Assembly: GCA_963791805.1 (NCBI GenBank)
Contig: CAWBTU010000004.1
Span: forward strand, 806,001 to 870,000
Length of the DNA stretch: 64,000 bases
Source of the DNA: JACMJL01 sp963791805
GTDB lineage: Bacteria; Bacillota; Clostridia; Clostridiales; Clostridiaceae
Direction: 5' to 3'
In this document: positions 38,001 through 46,300 of the stretch, one piece after another
Layout: every line of letters starts with the position of its first letter
Position numbering within the stretch: the first letter of the stretch is position 1
Notes under the pieces: generated by a model
Database searches by the model: none
The model's input: only the letters and a program-made list of their open reading frames with translations
What the model was told of the DNA's origin: nothing
Program-made: the position numbers and the translations under genes

Positions 38001-41000
38001 ATATTTCTAGCTTCTGGGAACCGTCCGCTTATTCCAATAATTGCAATAGGTTCTAAAGCATTTGATATAGCATTACTTGACGTAAACCTAAATTTATCCT
38101 TTACTCTGCGTTTAGTTAATTTTCCTCCTGAAATAATTTCATTGGAAGAAGTTTGTGAAACAGTTTTCTCCTTAATATCTTGTTGATAAAAATCTCTTAT
38201 CAGCTCAGAGCATTCTTGCAGAAAATACTCAGTTAACTTTTTTATAGTATAGTATCCGAAAAATACAGCTGGAGTAATTTCTGTTTTATAATGGTCGCTT
38301 AATACCTTTGCAAATTCTGTCAAACTTATAGAATCAAATCCAAAATCTGATAAATTTTCTTCTACACCCACTTTATTTCTAGGTATTTTTAATAATTTGC
38401 TTATAAATTCTTTTAAATCCCATTCAACGCATTTCTCTAGACTTAATCCCTTCATCTCTGGACGTCTTCCTTTTCCTAAGGAACTCTGTAATATTGATGT
38501 TAAATCTAAAGACTGATCTTTGCTTAATCCTAAAAATCTTTTTACTCTAGTAGGTTTTCCGTTTAATATCAAATATTGACCCTTATCTTGCATCAAGATT
38601 TTTTCAAATATTTCAATACCCTCTTTTGCCTCTAACAAACTTTGGCCACTTGATTTAAGATACATATTTGTGTTCTTATCGTCTCCAAAGCCCATTCCAC
38701 CGTCTTTCCATAACGGCCAATTTATCGCTATAGTCTTTGCCTGCTGCTCATGATTTCTATAACGTGAATACGCCATCTGAAAACGGTTTGCAATAGAGTA
38801 ATCACAAGAACCGAAATCTCCTAGTATAGCCGATGATGAAGAAAAATAACATACAAAATCCAATGTTTCATTCTTAAGCACCTCATCAAGTACAATAGTT
38901 CCACTAATTTTAGGATCTATAACCTTCTGAAAGTCTTCCATTTTATTTAAAAGAATATTTTCATTTTCTTGAATTCCTGCTGCGTGAATGACTCCATTAA
39001 TTCCACCAAAATGCTCTTTTGCTAGCGTTAGTCCAGCTTTCATACTATCTGCATTACAAACATCAGCTTGAACATACAGAACTTGACTGCCTAAACCTTC
39101 TAATTCTTTTATCTTGGCTTGTTTTTTTGCATCTAATGGTGTTCGACCAATTAAAATCAAATTTGAGGACTGTGTTTTTGCTAAATGCCTTGCAAATACA
39201 AGACCTAGTCCACCAAATCCACCTGTAATAACGTATGCCCCACCTTTTCGCAACAAACTTTCTTTTGACACCTCTAGGGTTATTGGTTGGATTTTGCTTA
39301 AATGTCTTTTACCATTTTTGTATAGAATACTCTTTGATTTTTCTACTTTAAGTTCCGAATAGAATTTTGCAATCCAATCACTTATTAAAATGCTCTGAAC
39401 CTGCCCATTTCCCTCAAAATGGATTACTGTCATTTTAGTATTTGGTAAAACCAATCCTATGGAACGTTCAAAACCTACCCATGATTCTAGATAGCAACGA
39501 TCTAACTCATTATCAAATTGCCCTGCCAATAATAGCTGCTTTGTCTTTAACTTCTCATATGCTATAGCTTGTATTATATATACAATACTAGAATAATCCT
39601 TTATAAATCTTCTATCTTCAAGTGCCCAAAGATAAAGTTTTGCATCTACTTCTCCATAATCTTCTCTAATGCTCTTAAATGCCTCTCTATAGGAATTTAT
39701 ATCAGTATGTAAAATGGTATATCTATCTTTAGACTGCTTGTTATATTCAGTGCCTTGTGCTATAAAAATTACATTTGTCTGTGGATTAATAAGTTTTACA
39801 GCCTCAATAACTGATTTTTGGTTTTCTAATTCAGAAAGAAAACAAACTAAAGTTTTTACTTCCATCATTGAAGTATCTGTCAAAGCTTCTTCTAACCATA
39901 TTTCTTCAAAGCTCATTATTTCTGGGTTTTCTTCTACATTTGAGGTGACAAAAGGCTGTGAAGCTATGCCAAGGGATGTCTCAACTGATTGTTCGTTACC
40001 CATCTGTACTGTTATTCCACTCATTCTTACACAAACCATACCAGTTTCATCACATATATCAATATCAAACTTTTGAAACTTATCTCCTACTTCACAGTCT
40101 TTATGATAACTAACCAGTGCCCACATTGTAGAGGTACAACCGCTTATAACTTCAAGTTCTTCAACTTCCATAGGCATTAAATGTTTATTTAAACCCTTAC
40201 TATCTGATGCTATCTGATTTTCCTTTAGCATTAATCCTAATGATGCTTGTAGTGCTGAGTTCATTATACTTGGATGCAGTACAAATTGATCTTTTGTATT
40301 ATATTCACCTGATGGTAACACTATTTTAGCCAATACTTTATCTTGGCCTATAAATATCTCTTCAATTTCTTGTTGAGCTAATCCATATTCTATTCCCATA
40401 TTCCTCAATACTTCATAGAATTGACTGGATGCAAGTGTACTTTCACTTAGCTGAGTCTGAAATTCATTAATATCCAAAGTTGGAATCTTTGTAATGCTAC
40501 TTTTCATTGTGATACCTTGATTATATAAAATAGATTCTCCATTCACGGTTTCATAATCACCATAAACTTCATAACTTATATTTCCACCATTTTCAGGATA
40601 AATGGCGATATGCATATTAATAGGATTTTCTTCTATGCTTATTGAACTATCCCAAATAATATCTTTGATTCTAATTCCCACTTCATTTTCTCCTGAATCT
40701 GCTGATGCCTGCTTAATTGCAGCTCGTGCCATTTCAAGATAGGCAACTTCTGGGAAAATCTTTTTACCATTCACTACATTATCTGAAATGAAAAATTCCT
40801 GCCCTGTAAAAGTAGAGCTGAACCTCTGCTCAGATAAATTTGATGTATTTTGATGTAATAGTGGATGAATAAATGCTTGCACTGCTGTGGAAGCTGATTC
40901 ATTACTGTAAGATGCTGCTTCAACTTTAGGTAACCAATAATGTTCCTTTGCGAATGGATAAGTAGGCAGGCTTATCTTATGAGGTTTAGTGCCTCCATAT

Positions 41001-43321
41001 AGTTTCTGCCAATCAAAATTCAAGCCCTTAACCCACATATCCAAGAGTTCCGCATATTTTCTCTTAAGTAGCGCTTCTTCTTCATCAAATGCTTGTAACA
41101 TATCTTTATCTTTATTTATCTGTCCTTTATATAACCTTTCCACTTTTTCTTTGCCTTCTAAGAATTCATTCAGCTTGTCTTCAAGTTCCTTAATTGACAC
41201 TACAATTATTCCAAGTCGTTCTTCCATTGCTTCTCTTCCTAATTGAAGTGTATATGCTATATCTAAAAGGTTGTCATCAGTAAATCCCTGCTGCTTAATA
41301 GCATCTAATAGTTGCTGTGACTGTACCCTCAGACTATCTTCATTTTTTGCTGACAACACTATTATTGCCGGATTATCATCCTCAATTACTAATTGAGGTC
41401 TTTCTATATTGGGTATATATTCCTCAATAATTAAATGTCCATTTGACCCCCCTGCTCCAAAAGCTGATATTCCAGCACGCCTTGGATACTCTTGGGTCCT
41501 TCCATCAATTTCAAAGACAGGACGTCTCCATTCTTTAAGCTCTTGTTGAACTACAAAAGGAGTATTGTCAAAGTTAATATTAGGATTCAATTCCTTTGAA
41601 TGCAGTGATGGCACTAGTTGTTCATACTTAAGTTGCATCAGTACTTTGGTAACTGCTGCGATACCTGCTGCACTCTCACAATGACCTATGTTTGACTTCA
41701 CAGACCCAATTGCACAAAACTGCTTGTCTTTAGTATATTCATTGAAAGTTTTGGTCAAGCCTGTGATTTCAATAGGGTCGCCTAGTGAAGTTCCTGTTCC
41801 ATGAGCTTCAAGATAGCTTATCGTTCTTGGATTAATCCCAGCGTCCTTAAAAGCTTGTCCGATAACACTTGCCTGGGCATTAGGATTTGGAACTGTATAT
41901 CCATTTGTCTTTCCTCCATGATTAATAGAACTACCTTTAATTATTCCATAAATGTGATCTCCATCTGCAATGGCTTTGTCAAGTGGCTTCAGTAGTACCG
42001 CACCTACACCTTCGCCTGGTACATACCCATCGCCTCCTACTCCAAAACTTTCACACTTTCCTTTGCTTGATACAAATTTTCCTTGACCAAGCAATAAATA
42101 TTTATTGGGATGTATTGATACGTTAACTCCACCGGCAAGTGCAAGATCACATTCATTTTTTTGTATACTTTGGCATGCTAAATGAATCGCTGTTAACGAA
42201 GAAGAGCACATTGTATCTACTGCCATACTTGGCCCATGAAAATTATGAAAATATGATACTCTATTGGCAATGGATGATGGATTTCCACCTATGGCAAAGG
42301 GTTTCCCTAATGCCTGAGCCTGAGCACCATAAAGCTGATACTCTTCATACATAACTCCAACATAAACACCTACGTTGCTTTCCATACCTTTACTATTGTA
42401 TCTTTTTAGCTTATCTCGGGTATATCCCGCATCTTCCATAGCTTCATAGGAGCATTGCAAGAATAAACGTTCCTGTGGATCCATAATTTCTGCTTCTCGA
42501 GGTGAAATTTTAAAGAACATTGGATCAAATTCATCTACTCCGTCTAAGAATCCTCCCCATTTACTGTAGGTTTTTCCTAACTTACTCTTATCTTCATCAT
42601 AATACAAATCATGATTCCAACGATTTTTAGGAACTTCGGTTATGCAATCTTTACCCACCTTCAGATTATCCCAGAATTCTTGGATATTATTTGCTCCAGA
42701 ATAGCGTCCTGATAATCCAATGATTGCAACATCTGAAATTACTGATCCATTTTGTATTGTCTTAGGTTCTATTTGAAGAGATGCAAAACGTGATTGCTTA
42801 CGTCTTTTGCTATAAGTTTTTGTAGTCTCTTCTAATTCGGCACGTCCACTTGGTTTTTGAATATTTTCTTCTTGCTTTGCCTCTAATCCAAGCAATTTTA
42901 TCATTCGCTCTCTATGAAATTCAATAAAATATCCTGTTAATTCAAATATGGTTTGATATTCAAAAAATAAAGTTTTTGATAAGGATCCAAATGTCTTTTC
43001 TAATTCATTTGTCAACTGCATTACCATTATAGAATCTATACCATATACCTCCATAGGAGCCTCTATTTCGATTCTATTCTCAGGGACTTTAATTACTGAA
43101 GATATAAGACTTTTAATATAGTTTGTTGCTTTTTTATTTAGTTCATCTTGCTCTATAATAGGCTCTGGATTATCTACCTTGTTTAATATAAAATCCGGTT
43201 CTTCAAAATGTGCCTTTCCATTATGATCAGGTGACATTTCTTTTAATAGCTTCACAGCATCTTGATTACTTATCTTTCCTTCTTTTATTGAATTGTACAA
43301 TGATAATATTTCATCATTCAT
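29021..43321 (-). CDS. PKS-D: trans-AT polyketide synthase, three KS, 4766 residues
   Basis: Domain order: ACP (Ser97 in GIDSIMV) - KS (Cys372) - DH lacking its catalytic His and Asp (Asn848, Asn1021) - KR (GGFGGLG about 1365) - ACP (Ser1664) - KS (Cys1912) - DH (His2389) - KR (about 2847) - ACP-like with Glu3148 in place of the phosphopantetheine Ser - ACP (Ser3258) - KS (Cys3537) - DH (His4022) - KR (about 4488) - C-terminal helix of docking type (IVEKISKGELSNEQL). No AT, ER, methyltransferase or thioesterase is present in cis. KS domains have Cys-His-His. The first ACP belongs to the module that begins in PKS-C. The final KS-DH-KR has no ACP behind it. SD GAGGAT. Large cytoplasmic megasynthase acting on acyl chains passed from PKS-C. 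Confidence 0.96.
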   Translation of the reverse strand: MNDEILSLYNSIKEGKISNQDAVKLLKEMSPDHNGKAHFEEPDFILNKVDNPEPIIEQDELNKKATNYIKSLISSVIKVPENRIEIEAPMEVYGIDSIMVMQLTNELEKTFGSLSKTLFFEYQTIFELTGYFIEFHRERMIKLLGLEAKQEENIQKPSGRAELEETTKTYSKRRKQSRFASLQIEPKTIQNGSVISDVAIIGLSGRYSGANNIQEFWDNLKVGKDCITEVPKNRWNHDLYYDEDKSKLGKTYSKWGGFLDGVDEFDPMFFKISPREAEIMDPQERLFLQCSYEAMEDAGYTRDKLKRYNSKGMESNVGVYVGVMYEEYQLYGAQAQALGKPFAIGGNPSSIANRVSYFHNFHGPSMAVDTMCSSSLTAIHLACQSIQKNECDLALAGGVNVSIHPNKYLLLGQGKFVSSKGKCESFGVGGDGYVPGEGVGAVLLKPLDKAIADGDHIYGIIKGSSINHGGKTNGYTVPNPNAQASVIGQAFKDAGINPRTISYLEAHGTGTSLGDPIEITGLTKTFNEYTKDKQFCAIGSVKSNIGHCESAAGIAAVTKVLMQLKYEQLVPSLHSKELNPNINFDNTPFVVQQELKEWRRPVFEIDGRTQEYPRRAGISAFGAGGSNGHLIIEEYIPNIERPQLVIEDDNPAIIVLSAKNEDSLRVQSQQLLDAIKQQGFTDDNLLDIAYTLQLGREAMEERLGIIVVSIKELEDKLNEFLEGKEKVERLYKGQINKDKDMLQAFDEEEALLKRKYAELLDMWVKGLNFDWQKLYGGTKPHKISLPTYPFAKEHYWLPKVEAASYSNESASTAVQAFIHPLLHQNTSNLSEQRFSSTFTGQEFFISDNVVNGKKIFPEVAYLEMARAAIKQASADSGENEVGIRIKDIIWDSSISIEENPINMHIAIYPENGGNISYEVYGDYETVNGESILYNQGITMKSSITKIPTLDINEFQTQLSESTLASSQFYEVLRNMGIEYGLAQQEIEEIFIGQDKVLAKIVLPSGEYNTKDQFVLHPSIMNSALQASLGLMLKENQIASDSKGLNKHLMPMEVEELEVISGCTSTMWALVSYHKDCEVGDKFQKFDIDICDETGMVCVRMSGITVQMGNEQSVETSLGIASQPFVTSNVEENPEIMSFEEIWLEEALTDTSMMEVKTLVCFLSELENQKSVIEAVKLINPQTNVIFIAQGTEYNKQSKDRYTILHTDINSYREAFKSIREDYGEVDAKLYLWALEDRRFIKDYSSIVYIIQAIAYEKLKTKQLLLAGQFDNELDRCYLESWVGFERSIGLVLPNTKMTVIHFEGNGQVQSILISDWIAKFYSELKVEKSKSILYKNGKRHLSKIQPITLEVSKESLLRKGGAYVITGGFGGLGLVFARHLAKTQSSNLILIGRTPLDAKKQAKIKELEGLGSQVLYVQADVCNADSMKAGLTLAKEHFGGINGVIHAAGIQENENILLNKMEDFQKVIDPKISGTIVLDEVLKNETLDFVCYFSSSSAILGDFGSCDYSIANRFQMAYSRYRNHEQQAKTIAINWPLWKDGGMGFGDDKNTNMYLKSSGQSLLEAKEGIEIFEKILMQDKGQYLILNGKPTRVKRFLGLSKDQSLDLTSILQSSLGKGRRPEMKGLSLEKCVEWDLKEFISKLLKIPRNKVGVEENLSDFGFDSISLTEFAKVLSDHYKTEITPAVFFGYYTIKKLTEYFLQECSELIRDFYQQDIKEKTVSQTSSNEIISGGKLTKRRVKDKFRFTSSNAISNALEPIAIIGISGRFPEARNIDEMWSILSQGKEVVRNIYEERFTKNKSDNSKYKCGFIPGVSEFDPLFFEISPLEAESMDPRQRLLLQESWNALEDAGYGPAQISRSKIGMFVGAENGEYQQFVGFNAPITSNHNGIMAARLAYFLNLNGPNMSINTACSSGLVAVHQACISLNNGECDTAIAAGVNLMLTPQVFDAMAQAGMLSTDGRCYAFDKRANGMIPAEAVAVVVLKRLSQAKADGDPIHAVIKGSGINYDGKTNGITAPSGVSQKNLIKEIYEKYNVNPEEIEYIVTHGTGTILGDPIEINALNEAFKEHTNEQHYCAITSVKTNFGHSLAASGIVNLISLVQAIRHQMIPASLNFEHENSYINWKDSPFYVNTMNKPWPEKESKNRIGAISSFGMSGTNVHMVIESYDSKREGTPLDNAPCYLLTLSAKTQEALEAKVKDLIHVLEDESFQEQKLSEICYTLLEGRHHFKYRFAIVVLDKEDALYLLRQVGSKEKLPNMFQGIVPRDFTGQNVIQEYVKDMIEQSVNLLQDNKKYQETLYGLGELYCQGYEISWNQLYKNISQSKISLPTYPFARESYWATKESMILNMGATTAMPAFIHPLLHQNTSDLSEQRFSSTFTGQEFFLSDHVVNGKKVLPGVAYLEMAREAIMQATGSLEEEHLGIKLKNIIWASPISVEDEPVKVHIGIYPEDNGTISYEVYSDADEEEVYSQGSAIINKRTETSALNLKAIQAQCSQNIVTSEQCYEIFKATGIEYGLAHQGVVEIFVGQDQVLAKISLPSSVTNTIDQYVLHPSLVDSALQASIGLAVGQNMEASDSKELQKPSVPFALEELEVISSCTSTMWAIIKYSKGNAGGGKIQKLDIDLCDEAGRICVRIKGYTSRILDGEVSSLETEKTIDSIIFEPCFKEQSIDKNEIEMAYIEHTVILCEPDELREKWMKANMKNANCIALKSEESRIDQRFNTYAVQIFEEIQNIIKSKPKDRVLIQIVVPSQGEQQLFSGLSGMLKTAEIENPQILGQIIEVESEEDSEALIEKLMENKLNINDKYIRYQEGKRWVSSLKEAEGLQGEAKIPWKDQGVYLITGGVGGLGLIFAEEIVKKTSNVTLILTGRSSLNEVKQNKLRELESIGAKVEYRKADIAQKKDVDNLIQSIEEDYGTLNGIIHCAGIIKDNFILKKTKEEIQEVLAPKVSGVVNLDNASKNMNLNFFILFSSTSGIMGNSGQVDYSMANAFMDCYARYRTEMMLSNKRYGKTLSINWPLWKDGGMSVGEEAKKMMMQYIGMIPMNTETGINALYQGIAGKNHQIIVAEGNTKQIKEKLIIDISTTEAQSEKVSVISASNQQGPLIDLDSLLEKVQEALTKTMSIVLKVREADIDIYGELDEYGLDEIALNEFINRINMEYEIELNANIFLQYQTLESFAKYLIDEYKEIFPYKLKIESLEPTSSKVADSSQIPVIEQELLKEKATNYIKKIISSVIKVPEHRIEENAPMEVYGIDSMMVMQLTNELEKIFGSLSKTLFFEYQTIGELTEYFIETHRKKIINLLGIERQVGEKIQTLNETSVEVSKLEEPVKNYNKRRKHSRFSSINTTENEVVKPSGALDIAIIGLSGRYSGSNNVQDFWKNLKVGKDCITEIPKERWDYKLYYDEDKNKFGKTYSKWGGFLDDVDKFDPLFFKISPREAEGIDPQERLFLECSYEALEDAGYTKEKLSGYDGKGMEGNVGVYVGVMYEEYQLYGAQAQVLGQSFALGGNPSSIANRVSYFHNFHGPSMAIDTMCSSSLTAIHLACQSIQKSECELAIAGGVNVSIHPNKYLMLAQGKFASSNGKCQSFGIGGDGYVPGEGVGAVLLKPLDRAIADGDHIYGVIKGTAINHGGKTNGYTVPNPNAQASVIGRACKDAGINPRTISYLEAHGTGTSLGDPIEIAGLIKTFSEYTKEKQYCSIGSVKSNIGHCESAAGIAALTKVLMQFKYQQLVPSLHSKKLNPNIDFCNTPFTVQQKLEEWKRPMIEIDGITQEYPRRAGISAFGAGGSNGHLVIEEYIPNDLEASQATNNAENTTIILLSAKNENRLKEQVKRLLKAINEHNFTDDNLKDIAYTLQVGRDAMEERLGMIVASIKELKEKLNGFLEGKEGVEDLYHGQIKRSKNTLTDLATDEDMEKVISAWIDKGKYEKVVSLWTNGFAFDWSKMYGEVKPNRISLPTYPFEKESYWIPKGESMDFSGMIAATTMPSFIHPLLQENTSDFSEQRFSSTFTGQEFFLSDHIVNGKKVLPGVAYLEMARAGICQASGSLEVDQVIRLKNIVWTNPMNVEEQPIQAHIGLYLEDNGMISYEVYGDYETESGEAVTYSQGSAIISRKSELPRLDIKALQNKCNQNTVTATQCYEVFNAMGIKYGPAHQGIQNIFVGQNQVLAKLALPSSLDNTIDQYVMHPCLMDSALQASIGLFLGQNVIAYESETPSRPILPFAIEELEIISSCTATMWALVRYSKGSSAGDKLQKLDIDLVDEEGRICVRIKGYTSRVLGGEIISNKNINKSDMTAIKDVDTIMFEPSLKEQIIDRGVAEPVYYQNIVILCEPDELLEEDVRGQMKDIKCISLKSEDNNIAQRFQSYAIQVFDEIQRIIKEKPKDKVLIQLVVTSQGEKQLFSGISGLLKTAQIENPKLIGQLIEVELEENSEGLIDKLMENRRCPEDKYIKYEEGKRWVGCLKETEVSQEEVSIPWRDEGIYLITGGAGGLGFIFAREIASNAKNVTLILTGRSSFDQVNKGKLKELEDLGAIVEYKTADVVQKEDVDRLIQGIKEKYGTLNGIIHSAGVIKDNFILRKTKEEIQKVLAPKVWGVVNLDTASKSIKLDFFILFSSTSGVMGNAGQADYSTANSFMDSYARYRTEMVLEKKCYGKTLAINWPLWKDGGMNVNEETRKMMNGIGIESLETSKAINLLYKALASNRSQLMVMQGDLSKLKLLAGIDSKESTNIGKDDNKAFLEIVEKISKGELSNEQLVKELLREV

Positions 43322-43385
43322 ATTTCTATCCTCACTTTTTAATTTTATTGTCCTATGATACCGTATATTTTTTACATAAATCGCT

Positions 43386-46300
43386 TTACTCTTCTTTAAA
43401 CAATTCTATTAATTGATTCTTAGATATTTCACCTTTAGATATTTTTTCTACAATACCTAAATAAACCTTATTGTCAATTTGCTTTATATTATCCTCACTA
43501 ATAGATTGGTAATCATTTTCTGCTAATTCTTTTAAATCTATTTCTAGTAAGGCTCTTAGCCTTGTCATATCTCCTTGCATTACAATCTGCTGGAATCTAT
43601 TTGAAGCTAAAGCTTGATACAATAATCTAATTCCAACTGGAGTTTCTAATACTTCCAAACCTATCCCATTCATCATCTTTTCTGTTTCTTCAAGAACCTT
43701 CATTCCACCATCTCTCCATAGTGGCCAATTGATTGCTAATGTCCTGCCATGACGTTTCTTTAATACAACCATTTCATCTCGATATCTAGCATAACTATCC
43801 ATAAACGCATTTGCCATAGAATAATCTGACTGTCCTGCATTCCCCATCACTGCGGTGGTTGAAGAAAATAAAATGAAAAAATCAAGATTTATATTTTTAC
43901 TTGCTTTGTCCAAATTAACTGTTCCTGACACTTTTGGTGCAAGAACCTCCTGTATTTCTTTATTATTTTTTTTGTAAATGAAATTATCCTTAATCACACC
44001 AGCACTATGGATAATTCCGTTTAGAGTTCCATACTTCTCCTTGATACTCTGTATTAATCTATCCACATCCTCTTTCTGTACTACATCTGCTTTTCTGTAC
44101 TCCACTATAGCACCTAATGCTTCTAGTTCTTTTAGCTTGCTTTGCTTAACTTGATCAAGAAAAGATCTTCCTGTCAGGATTAGCGCTACATCCTTTGCTT
44201 TACTTGCAATTTCTTTTGCTAGTATAAGTCCAAGTCCTCCAACGCCTCCCGTAATTAGGTAAATTCCTTCGTCTTTCCATGGAGTAATTTCTTCTTCATG
44301 TAAAGTTTTGGTTTCCTTTAAACCTCCAACCCATCGTATTCCTTCTTGATATCTAACATATTTATCATTAGGACATACTCTGTTCTCCATTAGTTTAGCT
44401 ATCAGTCCCTCTGGATTTTCTCCTAATTCTACTTCAATCATTTGTCCTATTAATCTGGGATTTTCAATCTCAGCTGTTCTCAAACATCCTAAAAGTCCTG
44501 AGAAAAGCCGCTTTTCTCCCTGATTTGGAACTACTATCTGAATTAATACCCTATCCTTAGGTTTGTCTTTAATTATTCTCTGAATCTCTTCAAACACTTG
44601 AACTGCATATATATTAAATTGTTGATCTATACTCATACCTTCTGATTTTAAGATGATACATCTTGCATCTTTCATTTGTTCACTAATGCCACTTTCTAAC
44701 AGATCATCTGGTTCACATAACATCACAATATTATGAATGTACTTCGGTACTGTGGCATTCCTATCTACAGCTTGTTCTTTGAACCAAGGCTCAAACATTA
44801 TAGTATTATTGTTCCTTTCTATTCCTATTTCAACTTTATTAGCATCCTCACTTGAGCCTGCTTGTCCTTCTAGTACCCTAGATGTATATCCTTTAATACG
44901 TATACTTACTTTTCCTTCTTCATCACACAAGTCAATATCAATCTTTTGAAGCTTACCGCCCATTGCATTACCTTTACTGTATCTGATAAGAGCCCACATT
45001 GTGGAGGTAGTTCTGCTTATTACTTCCAGTTCTTCAAGTGCAAAGGGTACTAATGGTTTATTAGAAATTTTGCCACCAGACGATATCCAGTTTTCTCCCA
45101 TTGATAAACCTATAGATGCCTGCAAGGCTGAGTCCATCAAGCTTGGATGCAATACATATTGATCTATAGTATTAGTCACACTAGCTGGTAGTGCCAATTT
45201 TGCCAATGCTTGATCTTGTCCCACGAATATCTTCTCAATTCCTTGATGTGCTGGGCCATATTCTATTCCCATTGCCTTAAATATTTCATAACATTGACCT
45301 GCTTCAACAACATTATCACTGCACCGAGCCCGAATTTCCTTAATATCTAAAGCTGGAATTTCTGTTATTTTACTTATTATTGCACTTCCTTGACTGTAGG
45401 TTGCTGTTTCTCCACTAGAGGTTTTATAGTCACTATATACCTCATAACTAACTGACCCATTATCCTCAAGAAAAAATCCCATATGTACCTTTACTGGTTC
45501 TTCATCTACACTTATTGGATTAGCCCAGACAATATTTTTAAGACTTATCATCTGATTTTCTTCTAACCCTCCTAATGCTTCTTTAACTCCTATTCGTGCC
45601 ATTTCAAGATAAGCAACTCCTGGCAGAACCTTCTTCCCACTCACTATATGATCTGATAAGAAGAACTCCTGTCCTGTAAAAGTTGAACTAAATCTCTGTT
45701 CAGAAAAATCTGATGTGTTTTGTTGCAATAATGGATGGATGAAAGGAATCATTTCTGTGTTTGCTATTATATTGCTAGCCTTAGATTCATCTTTAGGTAT
45801 CCAATAATGTTCCCTTTCAAATGGATATGTTGGTAAGCTTATTCTATGGGGTTTAATATCTCCATATAACTTATTCCAATCAAAGGTAAACCCATTTGCC
45901 CAAAGACCCACAACTTTACCAAAATTGCATTTATCAAGCCATACAGTAATAATTTTTTCCATATCTTCATTTGTTACAAAACTAGTCAACATATTTTTAT
46001 TGCGTTTTACCTGTCCATGGTATAAATCTTCAATACCTTCTTTACCTTCTAAAAATCCCTTAAGCTTTTCCTCCAATTCCTTAATGGAAACTACAATCAT
46101 GCCCAACCGCTCTTCCATAACTTCCCTTCCAACTTGGAGTGTATATACAATGTCTGCCAGATTATCATCTGTAAATTCATGTTCTTTAATAGCATCTAAT
46201 AATTGCTGTACTTTTTCCTTAAGGCTATCTTCATTTTTTGCTGATAACACTACTATTGCTGGGTTCTGATCATTAATTACTATGCTAGGTATTTCTAAAT

